Source of the DNA: Chaetorhynchus papuensis
Taxonomy: Eukaryota; Chordata; Aves; Passeriformes; Rhipiduridae
Length of the DNA stretch: 64,000 bases
Assembly (NCBI GenBank): GCA_013396525.1
Contig: VWYX01000396.1
Coordinates: forward strand, 558,001 to 622,000
Direction: 5' to 3'
Below are positions 21,042 to 35,459 of this stretch, piece by piece. The translations under genes were made by a program, and so were the position numbers. The notes beneath the pieces were generated by a model that ran no database searches, had not been told where the DNA came from, and saw only the letters and a program-made list of their open reading frames with translations. Positions within the stretch are counted from its first letter, which is position 1; each line of letters opens with the position of its first letter.

Positions 21042-23353
21042 AAACTGTTGGAGGGTTTTGCTAAAGCCATCAATGTAGTTTGGTTTTGAAAACATACTTT
21101 TCTTTAATGAAGGTTGATTACATACACTCCTTGGTAAATGCCTTTTACGTACTTCACAAAGATTTTTTTAATAGGTGATTTTCCCCAGAACTGAAATTTT
21201 GCATTTTAATATCTCCTGCTGTAGCTAGATCAGAAGTCCAAAGAGATTTGAGATGAGAAGAATTTATACTCTGTAAGGTTTTTTATTGTGTTCTTACTAT
21301 CTTACAGATACAGTTTTGTTGGGGTTTTTTGTTTTGTTTTGTTTTGTTTTTTAAGTAAGACTATTAATCCAGCATTCTGAATAAATTTCCCATCTCTTCA
21401 TCTTAATTGGAACAAGGGTCTTCAAGTTATTTTCCACATGTAGTCAAACACTGCTGCATGGCTTTGAAAAGTCACTTCAATTCAGGGAGAATTTCCAAGC
21501 ATATGAGAAATTTTGATCAATAAGATGGTAATCAAAAATAATGTTTTGTACTTCTATATCTGCCTACTCTCCTAAGATCTTAGAACTCTTTGAACATTGA
21601 AGGAATGAAGCATATAAAATATATGGAGTAGGTAACATTATTTTCACTTAATAAATTGGGAAATCAAGGCATACAAATTTGTAACCATTTTTAAAATGTC
21701 CTCTGGGGATTTTTTTGGTAAACAGCTTTGTCCCAGGCTCTGGATTCAGAACAGTTAATGGACTTTAACTGTGTTTAGCCCTTGAATCTTCAAGTTCATG
21801 TAGTCATCTGGAAGAGTTACCATTTTTTGTGGAGCCTTTGTTGCTGTGTTCTGTGATCACTCTCCTTTGTGTTTCTCCCTGACCTGTGTTGTAGCTCAGA
21901 CAAGGTCCTCACTCAGCAGTTTACAGCCAGGGCCCATTGCCATGGCACTGCATTTTGCTGCTATTTGCTATTATTCTTACAGGGGTTTTTTGCCTTTTTT
22001 TTTTTGCTGTCCTTATTCCTGTTCTTTATCCTGTTTAAGTTTAGGGGATTACTTTTTGTTCTTCCTTATTCTCAAAGACAGATGTCCCAGACTTCATCCT
22101 CCTACAGAAGGAAGACGTGGAACTTTGAACTGACGTGGTTTTTGTGAGGCTGTGCTGAAAGGGGGGTCAGGTTTTGCTGCCAGGAGGATTTCCTAGCAGT
22201 AGTGCTTGAAGGGGGTGCTTGTTAGCAGCATGTTGGTTCAAGATTTAGGACACGAAGTATATGGCTAAGGACTTGTCAAAAATGATCTCACTTAAAATAA
22301 TCTAGATGAAAGCTTTGATCACGAGTCCATCATGGTGCTACAGGTAGTTTGGCCTTCGTGTAAGGCCTGTCATGGTAGAGAGAACCTTGGACTCTGGCTT
22401 GGTGTTCCCATTCAAGGTCAAGAACAGTGCTCTAGGAGAAGTCCATCCTGTGGAATCAGGAAGCATATTTCTTCCTGTCACCACCATCCTCAGTCTTCAT
22501 GCCATGGCTCTTGGCTGCCCAGAGTGACTATTTTGCCTTGTATAGTTGCTTCAACCCTAAGAGAAAGGAGAAGAGGCATGAATGTGACACACTGGGAATA
22601 TAGGCGTTTTCCAAAGCTGTCCCAACCACTCTTCCTGCTGTAGACCAATTGCAGCCAGTGGAGTGTGCTGGATTTGCTAAAGAGGTGTTTCCCTTGTTTG
22701 ACACCAGTGGGAGAAGACTCCTGCACAGAAACCAGCTACATCACATCAGTTACTCTGGGAAAGACTATGCTGCAGTAACTGTGTTGACTGTGTACACTGT
22801 ATTTGCAGTTCTGCAAGGAGGAGCTTGCTCTGAACAGCATCTGCTTTCACTTTCTGCCCCTGGTGTGCTTGGTGTCATGTTGTTACTGTCAGCGTTATTG
22901 CCCCTGCATTTATTCTCCATACATGGGAAAAAACACCACAGCAGTGCCTTCCACATGCTCCCCCTTTTTCTTTTTCTAGAACTTTCCGGGCTACAGTGTC
23001 CCTTCTCTGTCTTCCGCTAACCTTGCCAGGCCACGCTGGCATTCTCAAGAGTCCAAGCAGCCATCAGCAGAACCTTTCTAATGGTATGCTGAAAGGAGGG
23101 AGAAAGGCTGGAAGAAATAGGTACTTTCTGGTAAAACAAAGCAAGATAGGAGCCTCTTAATTCTTCACATGAATGAGTTTCAACATGCACGGGCAATTGC
23201 ACGTCAGCATGAGACCAGTGCATGCTGGAGATAACTTCCACTAAAAGCCATTCAAACTTATTCCTCCAGTCCCTGCCTAAACACAAAATCTATGGTGTGT
23301 CACCAGGCCCACTGGGAATTGCAACACCAGTGAGAACTCCACAAAATTTTTGG
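21042..23353. other. Intergenic sequence with (TTTTG)n microsatellite
   Basis: Unique sequence. A TTTTG pentamer run lies at 21,325-21,352. ORFs at 21.8-22.1 and 22.3-23.0 kb show no domains and are taken as chance. Confidence 0.5.
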
Positions 23354-23745
23354 GATCATAGAATAATTCAGGTTAGAAGGTACCTCAGGAGGTCTCAGAG
23401 CCATCTATGAGATCAGACTGTGTACCTCAGGGCTGTACCCAGTTGGGTCTTGAAATCCTGAAATCTTGAAATAAAGGGGATGGAGGCTCCACAACTTCTC
23501 TGGACAATCTATTCTAATGCTTGATTGTTGGGATTTTTTTCATGGTGAAGAAATTATTACAGTGTTCAGACCGGTACAACCTTTTAAATTTCAATTTGTG
23601 CTGGTTATCTTTTGCTCTTCTGCCATGGAACACTTAGATCCTTCTCTTCTCCAGGGTGTAGAATCTCAGCCTCTCTAAACAGACCATGGGCAGCAGGCCC
23701 TTGACCATCCTGAACTTATTCCTTATTAGACAATAAGGAAAATCT
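23354..23745 (-). mobile_element. CR1 LINE 3' fragment (antisense)
   Basis: The left end shows the antisense CR1 tail 'atcatagaataattcaggtt' followed by 'agaaggtacctcaggaggtc'. The 'ggaggctccacaacttctct' block and 'accatgggcagcaggccctt' follow further right. About 390 bases, diverged, truncated at the 5' end. Confidence 0.8.
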
Positions 23746-26700
23746 GAGCCAGACCTTTATCAGCATCTGCATTGTAACAGAAATACAGTCAATCTCCACT
23801 CCTGTACTCCTCAGGTACTAAACAGAGAAGTATTTGCATAAGGTTGGACACTCAGTGCCTTAAAGACTTGTTGGGGATGATGAAGATAAGGGCTCCACCT
23901 GCACTAGTGTTAAGTGTTCTTTTATAGCAGGATATTGCTTGGGTGCAGCCATGAAAATGCTTTGTTTCCTCTGTGAATGCAGAGGTTCTGATCTCCTGGA
24001 GCCACGGTATGACAGCCTTGTCAGCCAGCAGTCCACAGCTCACAGCTTCCTAACCCACTCCGGAAAAATGCAGTCTCAGACGCATTAAACAGACAGCTGC
24101 AGCCCTTCATGAGTGGCAGTAACATATTGCCCTTTGCTGCTTCCAAGGCTTTCCAGAGGAATACAGTAACTCACATGGACTTCAGCCTAGTCTGTAGGCA
24201 TACACTGAAATTAAACAACCCTTCAGTTTCCAGGTTTTACATAAATAATGATGTGCAATGAAAATGTGACCCGGGACTTTAAAGCCAAAAGAAGGTTTAA
24301 GGAAAATTAGAAAAGAAAGGGAGTACACAGAGAATGAGGGAGACAGTCTATTTAAAATTATCTTGTGCCATTTCATATATCAACATTTGCACAGGAATTC
24401 TGAATCAGATTAGATTTTATACAGCTACTCCCAAAATAGTTGGATATATTCCAAGTATTTATTAAGTGCTGGAGCACCTGCCAGCCAAGAATGAGTCATC
24501 AGAGATCACCTTCATATGTCCTCAAGGAATCTCCATTACCCTGGCCTTGGGACAAGTTGTGCAGCAAAACTTAGCTGTTAAATGTCTGAATGCTGCTTTC
24601 ATCTGGTGTCTGAGAGGGACAGTTAAAGGTTGAGCATCTTTAAAGGAATTTGGAAAACAGACATCCATCATTTGACAGACTGTATCTCAATTTAATGTGT
24701 CTGACAGACAAAAGGTACACATGGTGTGATAGTAATTACCCTAGGATAAGCATCAGTGATCTGTGAGGCCCTCTGAGACATCTTTGTGGTGTGATTGTAG
24801 AAGTTTGCAACTATCTGGAATAGTGTGATCTGTGTACTATAGATATATAAAATATATTTTAAAATATTGATTTTTTTAAAATAAACATATATTTACACAC
24901 CTATCTGTACCTGAGATAAATTACACATAGGGATTCAGTGGAGCTACTATTGCCATAATAGTAAAAAAAAAGTGCAGTATGTGGCAGGTTAACTGACCTC
25001 TGTATTTTATTTCTGCCTGATGAGGGGGCACAATCTGTGCTAACGATGACATTTTCACAGTCTGCAGCATCTAATATTACAGTGTAATGTATCTATGACT
25101 AAAACCCTGTGGCACACTACATAACTTAGGTTTTACGTGAAATGTTTGCCAATGTTTCACTTTCACATTGATATTTATTCTTTTATCCAGAGATGTATCA
25201 CTCAGACATCCTGTGTCTGTGATTTAGGGGATCTTTGGCCATCACATCTGCTGAGAGCAGAACTGACTGCCTTAACAATTGTGTGATAGCACAATTTTAT
25301 TTCCACTTTTGATTTACTAGAAGTAGGATTAGGAATCAGCATTAAAATTAAGTGCCTGGCTACTGCAAACTCCATGGCACGCAGTGTGGTGGAAACCATT
25401 GTTCAGAGTGTCAGGAATCACAAAGAGCAGCACAGCAGAAACAGCTACGTGGGCAGCAGAAAACCATCACATGCTCTGCTTCCACTTTCCCACACCTCCC
25501 ATCCCATTCCAGGGAGTTTTGTGGGAACAATTGTGACTGCAGAAAAAATGAAGTTGACTCTGGGAAGGAGGGAGGATGGAGTTTCATGTTGAATATCTAG
25601 CTGTTTGTGTTCTTTTTTCTCTTGATATCCAAATCAGGGATCAGAAGCTTGTGTGGCCTGGCAATACATTAAGTAAAATTTCCCAATTCTGGACTGTTCT
25701 GTCTGAGACAACTACATACAAAACCAGTTTAAATATCTTAACTGTGTACAAAAGACAGCCCTACATGAGTATTTTTCTGCATCTGCAGGAACAGTTTGTA
25801 CTGACTGCTTGCAAATGTCATATCTGTGTACAACTTGATCCCTTCTGCAACTGCTAAAGCATCAGAATCGCGTGAGAATGCCAGGGACAATCCACCCACA
25901 ATGTTAATCACCACATACACATTTAGATTCACAAAGGAGATGAGCTACAGCAGTAGCTACCTGGGGGAACACGTAGAACTGTCAGAAAATCCCATCTGCA
26001 GAAGTCCTGTGTGTTGATTACTTAATTATGGATGTGTTGAGGAGTCCAGACCTGTTTTCAAGGCAATCTGTTGTCTCAAACCAGCTTTACTATCTCATCT
26101 ATGCTGATGACAAGATGGGATGTTCCTGGACCACCCAGGGAATTCATGACTTCAGTGCACAGGGTGTGCAGAGGGGCACAGCCCTGATACCCACCTTTGC
26201 CACACTTGTAACTATGGAATAGACTTGAGTTTCATACTCAGAACTTAGTCTGACAGCTCCTGCCACTTCAAGATACTGTCCTGGTTGTAGAATTTGGAAA
26301 TCTCTCTTCATGAATTACACTAATTGAAAGAATTTATTTAAATTGAACACACTTCAATTCATTTTGGATCATACAACTTCCCACGAAAAATTGTAATATT
26401 GTCCAAAGTAATAAATCAGTGTTTGCAGTTAAGCTTTTATTCATCCAAACCTATGACCCAGTTCTACTATTTTAAGGGAATCACTAGCCTCTGTCACATT
26501 TGTAGCAAGACAGCCTTGTAATAAGTTGTAACTGGGTGTAAATTATTATGGCAACCATTACATTAACTTTAAGCTTTTCTTCATCTTAGTATTAGTAGAT
26601 TTCACCGTTTGCATGTTTTTATGCACTGGAGCACAACAGGTGTATTCATCAACCAGCCAAGGCTAAAAGGGAGAGCAAGGTGGCCTTACAAAACCTCTGG

Positions 26701-29700
26701 AGATCACAACCTGTTGATTTCTTTTGCAGAGGTAAATGAGTGTTGCCTCGTGGCTCTGTTTTTTGTGCTCCCCAGATTCCTAGAGACACTTTGTCTTTCT
26801 GAAGCGCTGTTTTTCCTGCAGGCCTGCCCCAGACCTGCCACATGGGACGCGGAGCTGCTGAGGTGTTCTGAGCTCTGCTAGAACATAGTGTTCAGGATCA
26901 GTGGTTTTAGTACAGACTTTGAGAAAGATAGTGGATTTGTCAATAATTGCTTCAGGGAAATGATTCTATTACCAACACTTCCTCGGGCAATGCCCCTTTC
27001 CCTCAATAAAGAGGAAAGGACTGCCCAAGGGACACATCTCCATGATGGTGTCCACAGCAGATTTAGCTTATGTTTTACCAAATAAACAGCTCTCAAATTG
27101 ATGCAGGAGGCCTGAATTGGATGATAATGTGACAGGGTATGTTTTGATACAGAAAAGAGAAGCACAGCCACTCTCAGCAACCCCAGCAATAGAGCTGCAG
27201 CAGCTCAGTGGTGCCTTGAAGGGGTGTCCTGCCAGCCAGTGGGTCAGCAGCTGCTGTAATACCACATCTAGTCTCCTCAAGTTAGGGAGGAAGAAAGAGG
27301 AAACCATATTGCTGAGAAAAGGGTTTTGAAACAGGAGAGAGAAGTATTTAGTAATAGCCTGAGGTCAGGGCACTCTGCATCTGGGGTTTTCACTTCGGCT
27401 TTGGGTTTCTAGGAATGAAGAACTGTAACTCCTTCTGTGTGTAAAGTGAATAGTGCCCAGCTAAATGTGGCTTCACTCCAGAGTGAACTCCAGTGAAATA
27501 CCGATGGACAAATAATATCCATTTCCAGTGTAATAGCTGTCTGTGAGAGTGGAGTGCAGCACTCTTTAGTTTCGACCAGCAATAACCCTGAGCAGATCAG
27601 TACCATCTGCTCTCAGCTCAGAGCGTTCCTGATCAGCATAAAATGAAATAAATGCAAAAGTCTCAGAAAATAACAGCTACCCCCAGAACTGTCAGGCTAG
27701 CACCATATGTCAGTCTTCCTTTCCAGCAATACCCCCAGAGCTGTGCCCACCATTACTCAGGAGTGACAAGGTCTGGATCTCAGGCCTGAAATATTCTCAC
27801 CCGCAGTTTTGGGGTTCCAGCAAAAACAGAACAAGATTTTTGTCATGCTATTAAATTATGTTCAGCCTTGCTAACCTCTGGTGATGAATGGCTCCATCTG
27901 AGTATAATGCTGCCAGCCTCTTTGCATCTATATGAAAAATAGTTATAATATATCTTCAGGATCTGTCAGGGAAAGAGCTACAGCATTTTTATGCAGGATA
28001 ACTGCCTGAGGAAGAAGGATGAAATGGAACCACCTCAAAGTTTACTGCAGGACAAAGCATTAGACACAGTCCAGTGGGAGATGGGTTCCAGAAGGCCCAG
28101 GGACCCACAGCAAAAAAAGACTTTGTTTATGTCACACAACCATGCCTGCTGAGGGGTTACAAACTTGTGGAACCAAATCAGGAGCAGGAACAATGAAATG
28201 GCATGGAAGAAACTAATTTCTTATTTTTCAAATGTAGTAACACCCTCTCCCTTCCTCCTGCTTACAAGTAAACGAAAGTTGGAGCTAGCCCGTGCTGCAG
28301 CGGCGCAGGAATGGTGGTGGCAGTGTTGTGCTGAGATGTGGGCTTGTGGTCAGTGGGAATGGGCAGCATGGGGCTCAGCATGGGCTGACCTGCCCTGACA
28401 GGAGACAGGATCATGGAAGCAGCTGGGCACAACATGAACTCCGTGGTTTTTCATGGCTGCTGGTTAGACTGACCATGAGCAGTACTGTGTTCTCTCCTGG
28501 TGACCTGGGAAATCACAGTCAGGGTTAAGAGTCCATAAGAGTTACACACAAGTTTTTGGGCTTTGAGTCCCAAAGATAGGAATAAATTAAGAATTGTTTT
28601 AGTTCATCCCACCAAGCTAGAGACACTTAATACCTTTCCTTTGCAACAACTCGGATTCTCAACACTCCATTGGGGTTCATGCTGCAACTGCTCACTTTGG
28701 TACTTTGAGCATAAAATGGAGGCATCTCTGCTTAATGCATGTCCTTGCACAAAAGCAAGCTCTGGGCTTGTTCCCTGGCTCTCCCAGAATCTGACTGCAG
28801 GCTGATACTGCTCCTACCATCAGCTAGGAAACAGAGGGATGTGAGCTGCCATCTCCACACGTGCTTCTGGCTGGCTAGAGCCTGCCCCAGCTGCGTGCAC
28901 CCTGTGCCCACAGAGCCCCCAGCCAGAGCAGCCTGTCCCACATTGTCATTCCTAGTGTCCTTCACCAAGCCATGCTATGGGGAAGATGCTGCATGTTTCA
29001 GCTGCGAAGGGAGAAGGAATCTGGGGAGTAAAAGAGCGTTCTTTGATGTGCAACCCTGCTCAGACACAGTGAGCTGTGTTTAAAGAGGGTAAGACATGCT
29101 TGTTGTTGCAGAATAAATATAATGCAAAGAGGGACTTTCCCACCTGTAGCCCAATTTTAGATTTTTTTCTGCACTGTAGGCAGACAACTTTTAAATGAGA
29201 ATGAATATTTGTCTCCAAGTGATATGGAAAAAAGTTGATTTAATCTTAATATAATCCCAGTTCCTTGTCAGGGATCAGTTTCAAGCACAGGCACTTGGTT
29301 TAGCTGCATGGAATTTCTGAGTGCCTCCTGATATTCAGTAAATCCTCCCATACTGAGCTCAGCTCATCAGCAGGGATCCAGCTGGCTTTTACTTCATGTC
29401 CCGAGAGACGCCCTTTCAAAGTACACCCTCTCAAAGACACGATGAACTTCTCATTCAGCATTCTACTGTTTCAGTGATCTAAACCCTAAAGTTAGATATA
29501 GTCTTGACATGTCTGACAGTCAGAATCTGTTAGGATCTGCCAGAGTCTGCCAGTCTGATCTGGGACTGCGTGCAAGATGGGAAAAGGTGCAGAGGCAGAG
29601 ATGGCAGAAGTAGGAGCAGCAGCAGTAATTTGACAGATGATGTGAGAAAAATCACTGCCTTGCAGAGATACAGGATTCTCTTCTATGGGAATGAAGGTGC

Positions 29701-32700
29701 TTATCCCAAAGCAATGAAATCCTGAATGTAAAACCTGACTATGGAACATTACTCACTGAGTTTTTGGGAGAGCATTTAGACTACCTTGACTCAATCCTGC
29801 AATAAGGTTGCAAAAAATAAAGTCATACCATACCCACTGCACTTTAATGAAGATGCTGTGTTGTGTTTCTTCTTTCTGAGAGTTTGTAGGCAGCACTTAA
29901 CACTTTCCTGATGCTGAAGCTACATTTGTTCACTGGCCTGGAGCCCTCCTGGCACAGTTCAGCTTGTGTCTATACAGCCAAACTCTCCAATTGCCAAATC
30001 AGATGGCTTCATCCAAACAGCCTGCAAGGACCCAGGCTCCTGCCAGCCCGTGCCTTGGCTGGGCACACTACAGGCTGCCCAGATCTCACCCACGCCAGGG
30101 ATCTTCCTGATGATTTAGTTGCTGATCATGAGCTGGTGCTCAGGCCTCAGTTCTGGCTCCATTTTGCTCTTGGCTCTAGACTAAAGCCCCAGGTGTTGCG
30201 TGGAGATGGCTGCTCTGGCTTGAAAGGAGGTGATGTGAGCAGTGTGGTGCCGTGGGGTGGGCTGCCCCCTCCGTGCTCAGCTGTGCTGGCTGCAGCACAG
30301 CACCTGCTGCCCAGCTGGCCTGTCAGGCAGAGGAAGGCTGGCTTAGGAGCCTCATCACTGCCCCCAAACCACAGCAGGGATGGCAGAGGTTTCCTGGCGT
30401 AAATGTGTGCACAGGGAAAATGATTTATGTAAGGAATGCTTTTCCAGGGAGGAAGAGGAAGGATGTGCTGGAGCTGAGAGCTTTCACAACAAAGGCAGAA
30501 TTGTCCTGAACAGGAATTTTGGATTTTTACAGGCATTTAGGGAATCCCAAGAGAACATGTGGGCGTGATGGTGGCAGTGTCCCAGCTCAAGTGACAGCAC
30601 AGACATGCTCCTTCAGCTGGGGCAGAGCAGGTACTAAGGGAGCAGCCACAGACTCCAGGGGTGGGGAGGGAGGAAGAAGAAAGCCCATTCAAGACTGTGC
30701 AAGGAATTGAAGGTGTCTGTAAATGAGTCTGGAGCAGGACAGGATGGTATGAGGCAGTGTCAGGTTTCAGGAAAGGCAAAAGAGAAGGGGAGATCAAAAA
30801 TAATTACTAATTCATCCCCCGATAAAGCTATATGATGCTTCTGCTCCTTATCTCTGAGTTAAGCCCTGCTTCTCCCCTCCCTGTCCTGCCCCACTGCTGT
30901 CTCCCATTTTTAAATCTTTTCCTCATCTTCCTCCTCCCTGCATCCAGTCCCTATGTGCTGTCTCTGTATGTGTTGAGCATTTACTGAAAGTGTGAGGCAG
31001 CAGCAGCCTGGGGATTCTCTGGCAAGAGTGGGGTCTGTAGCCTTCACTAGAACCTACTGAAGCCTTATTTCATTGTTGGGCTAACCATGGTCAGTGTGTG
31101 TGCCATGGCATGACAACAGTGCCCTGGAAGAGGATACACAGAATTGGAAAGTCACTGTGCCTGTGCAATGGCCCCACTGGGATTTTCCAGAGTGCCTTCA
31201 AGTTTGCAGAGACAAGTGTTTGGCAGCTTGGGCTGAGCACGAAAAGGAGCAGGCAGGAGTCAGTCGCAAGGTCTCGACACTTTGGATGCCCTGTGGTGTC
31301 TTTTGTGAGGAAAGTGGTGGGAATCCATTGTATAACCACGTGCTTCAGACCTCCAGCGGGTTTGAGCAAAGCAGATTTTTTGAAATCACATGAGCTAAAG
31401 AGCAATGTCAAAACAAATGGGAAGTGTTGAGCGTTTTGCAAAGCACTTCCACCAGTGTCAGTCACCCTTGCTGAGTTCCTTTAGCAGCTGCATGCACCCA
31501 GTCCTTGCTCTCCCAGCTTCTCAGAGAGACCTTACTGATTTCAGAGGTACACGGACAGAAGCCTGCCAAGAGGGTCTTTTTGCCTCATTTTGCAAACCCA
31601 GCTTTCAAAATTAGTGGTAACCACCTTTTAGACAGTGCAGGAGCTGTGATTAGCACTCCAGCCAGGCAGAGGCTCAGATGAGGGAAGGAAAGCCTTGGGG
31701 CCAAGGGGGGCCTGTGAATGAACATATTTCCCGACATACACCAAGTTTTGTTTTATCATAGCAAGATTGTGAATTGACATACTTCCCCTCCCAACACAGA
31801 GATGTCTCAAAGGCATGCAAAGGGTTTGTGGCAGAAAGTGTTTCTGCTTGGCCATCTGGGCTCCAGTGCCTGAGAGGGGATTTGGCTAACCCTGAGCACG
31901 ATGCCATCTGCCAGAGCCATCCATTTCTCCTTTGCTATCTGTGTAATACTCCTTTTATGTACCCACAGCAAATGGCAGACCACCTGCGTGTTTTATCTTT
32001 TAAAAAGAACCCCCAACTTGTCTGGCTCTGAAATACAGGATTAGTTGAGAAAAGTTTTCTTCTGGACACAGTGTTATTTTTTTAATGTCCGAAGCTGAAG
32101 TCATACACAGACCCACGCCTGTATTTAAGTTATGCTGAGGGCATGGATAGCTCATGCAAGAGCACATGTGATTGATTGTGTATTTTTTTATAAGCTCAAT
32201 GTTTGTTTTACTGCAGTGCCAGAAACTCACAGTCAAGATTAGGATGCAGTTGGTTTAGGTGCTTTATGGATGCGATGAGGGAAAGCCATTTTACACTGAA
32301 ATACAGATTGAAATCCAAGGACTGTCTGCAGTTAGGAGTGCCAGTGATTATTTCCACTTGGTTCAAATTATTTTGCCTCCCTTTTGAGAGTATCTCTCTT
32401 TATATTGCAGTGCCAATCTCATCTCAGATTTTTCAGGCTCTAGGGAGAGAAGAAGTCTGTTATTTGTCATGCTGAAGGGAACATGAGCTGCATTTCAGCC
32501 AAAAGGGCTATTCAAGGGAAATGACACCACCAATACACTCTTTGCTGCAGAACAAGCAAACTCACATTGCTACTTGAAATTATGAGTGAAGTATCTCAAA
32601 TCACCCAAATTCCTAACATGGGAGAAACAGCCAAGTCCTAGTTTCTTGCACATGTTTTGCTTGTATCTGTGAGTGAGGACTGTTTTTTGGAGTGTTTCCT

Positions 32701-34265
32701 CTAGAGCTAGACAGAGTTTTGTTTGAAAAAAATTGTCAATGCTTTCAGACATAAATCCTACATTCCTCACAGCTATTTACTGATTCACTTGCTCTGATCG
32801 ATGGGATAGCAAATGAATGTTTAATGGAGAGCACTCCACAATTGGTCAAGGTGACTGCAAAATACTTGATATTTCAGAGAAATCAAATTGTTTGGGAACA
32901 TGCCTTCCTTTGCCCTTGTATTTGTTTTTTCTCCCATGCCTTGCGGTGTATGTCATGGGAGACTCTGTCTGGGCCTTGACCATGGATTTGGTAGCTTTGA
33001 TTGTGGTACAGCTTCTCCAGTTATGGGCTTAGATGCGAGTAGAATAAATATAAATTTGGCATTTTTTTAAGGGAAGGAGGAAAACTAGTGATAGCTGTGA
33101 TTATAATTCAGAGTTCCTAGTAGCTGGTGCAAGACCATTTTATTCCATGTTTGTTTAGATGGTAGTAATTGTACCTGTACCCATGGACTATTTGTGCTTA
33201 TTAAAATGACATTATCAGAAGAGCAACTTTAGCAAACATCAGCCCTGTGAGCAGAACCATCAGGGTCACGATGAGGCTGTCTTTGGGGGAATACTTCAGC
33301 CATTTGGAGAAGTCTGCCGAGGAAATTTCACAGCTTTGGAATTGTTTGCCAGCTGCTCATCTGGCTACTCCTTTTATTTGACTTTGTCTCCTCAGTCTGT
33401 TCCTCCACTCCACCACTTTGTGTCCCTGCCTGCCCAGTGCTTTCCAGAAGGAAAGAGGTCAGACAGCTTCATGGTGGGGGAAGACTCTGTGCCTGCAAGG
33501 TAATGGCACCACTGAGCAAACCCCAGGGACCAGTTAGGATATTGTGCAGTCAAGGGGCTGAACTGCATCTGCCTGCTGAGGAGAGGTTATGATATGACAT
33601 AGTTCCCCTCGCCTTGCTGCGCACTTATTAAGCTGTGTTTTGAATCCTGTCGCTTAGACCAGAGACCATATTTTCTAGAGACGGTTGACTTAGTGAGTAA
33701 CAAGAAGGTTGGCAAGCTATCAGGGGAAGTTGAACAAAAAAGGTGATTTTCATTCTCCAAAGGCTGCTGAGCTGACTGCTGATAAGGTGCCAAGCACTTC
33801 CTAGCTCATAGATCTAAACTCCAAATTCACAGGCCTCCTGAGGAATTTAGGAGCCACTATTAAGCCTGTTAAATCCCCCTGATGTTTCTAACAACAGCCT
33901 AGATTTTATCACTAATAAAAGAAAACTCACAGCTCCTCTGGATTTAGTCCATCTTATCTCAAGAGCTGAAAGAGAGCTTGGCTAAAAAGATAAAGACTTT
34001 TTTTTTTTTTTCATTCTATCAATGTATTAAGCTATCCTCCTTGCTTCAGTCCAAAATCAGAAAGTGCTCTGAGATACTGTTGAGTGCTTGTTCTGGAGTG
34101 ATTCAGAGAGTTACTGCTCTGGCACTGTGGAACTCCTGTCCTGGAGTAGGGGCAGGAGAACTTGTGCAGTGAGGTGCTGGGCCACCCTCTGGGTGTGTCA
34201 ATGTGAGTGGTGCCACTGGCTCAGGTTAACTGACCAGGGGACAGGCCACTCTTCAGCTGCCTATT
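23746..34265. other. Long intergenic stretch without recognised genes or repeats
   Basis: About 10.5 kb of largely unique sequence. Local GC-richer patches occur around 28.3-29.0 and 30.0-30.7 kb, where ORFs up to 163 residues appear on both strands without any recognisable domain. Short poly-A and TA runs occur near 24,840-24,895. I see no CR1 or LTR here, which is notable for its length. Confidence 0.4.
33998..34011. repeat. Poly(T) run
   Basis: Fourteen consecutive T. No element body was recognised next to it. Confidence 0.7.
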
Positions 34266-34337
34266 CCATGGGCTGGGAGCTGAGGACTGGAGCAGGCACT
34301 GTTTCATGGGCTGGGAGCTGAGGATTGGAGCAGGCAC
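34266..34337. repeat. Local duplication of a 33-bp unit, period 38
   Basis: The block at 34,267-34,299 beginning 'catgggctgggagctgagga' recurs at 34,305-34,337 with one difference (actgg versus attgg). A short 5-base spacer separates them. The high identity suggests a recent local duplication. Confidence 0.75.
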
Positions 34338-34365
34338 ACACAGGAGATAACACAGGAACACAAGA

Positions 34366-35395
34366 GTCACAGTATGGATGAAGTCTGAAGGTGCCTCTGG
34401 AGATGAGTTAGTCCAGCCCCCCCACTCAGTTCAGGGTCAGCTCCAGCAGGCTGCCTGGGACTGTGTCCTTTGCACTTTTAAAAATTTCCAACAATAGAAG
34501 GCCCACACATGCACTCTGGGCAACCTGCAGTGTTGTCTGTGCACCTTCACAGTAAAAAAGCATTGAGGGTTTTTTTATGTTCAGGTGTAATTTCCTGCAT
34601 TTCAATTTGTGTCCATTTACTTTTCCCCTGTGACAGGACACTACAGAGATGAGTCTGTCTCTGGTATTTATTTATACACACTGATAAGATCTCCCTGAGC
34701 CTTCTCCTCCTCTGCTGCAAAGTCCCAGCTTTTTCAGATTCTCCTCATGTGTCATATCCTCCAGTCCCTTTATCATTTTCCTGGCCCTTTGCTAGGCTGA
34801 CTCCAGCATGTCCATATCTGTCTTGTACAGGGAAGCACAGGAGTCATGAGACACCAGAGCTGAGCAGAGGGGAAGGATCATCTCCCTCAATCTCTCCCTG
34901 ATGCTCTGCCTAATGCAGTCTAGGAGGCTGGTGGCCTTCTTTGCTGCAAAGACACATTGCTAGCCCATGGCCAGCTTGTCCACCAGGATCCCCAAGTCCT
35001 TTTCTGTAAAGATGCTTTCCAGACAGTTGACCCCCAGCCTGCTCTGCTACCTAAAGATATTCCTGCCCAGGTAATGGACTTGGTGTCTCATGAAGTTCCT
35101 GTCCACCTATTTCTCCAGCCTGTGCAGGTCTCTCTGAATGTCAGCAAAATGTCCTGGAGCATCAACCACTTTTTCCAGACTGCTGACAGTGCACTCTCTC
35201 CTATCGTCCAGGGCATTAATGAAGATATTTGACAGTATTGACCTCAGGGGTACTCAGCTAGTGAATAGCCTATGTCTGGACTTTGTGCTGCTGATCCACA
35301 CCTCACTGTGCGTTTATCTGTCCACACTTCACTGGTTTGTCTAGAAGAGTTTTGGGAGACAGCATCTAAAACCTTGGTAACAGCAAGAAATGTTC
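34366..35395 (-). mobile_element. CR1 LINE, ORF2 C-terminal part and 3' end (antisense)
   Basis: About 1 kb of antisense CR1 sequence. Landmarks on the plus strand include the 3' region near 34,400-34,480, the 'gctggtggccttctttgctg' block near 34,930, and 'gtccaccaggatccccaagt' near 34,978. Also present are 'cagcctgtgcaggtctctct' near 35,113 and 'ttaatgaagatatttgacag' near 35,217. In sense these encode the end of the reverse-transcriptase ORF and the 3'UTR. The frame is broken by many stops, so it is an old, inactive copy. Confidence 0.8.
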
Positions 35396-35459
35396 ACTTT
35401 GCCTTGTTCTTTACTGATGAGATTTGCCTTCAAGAAATACATGCACCAGAGACCTGTGG

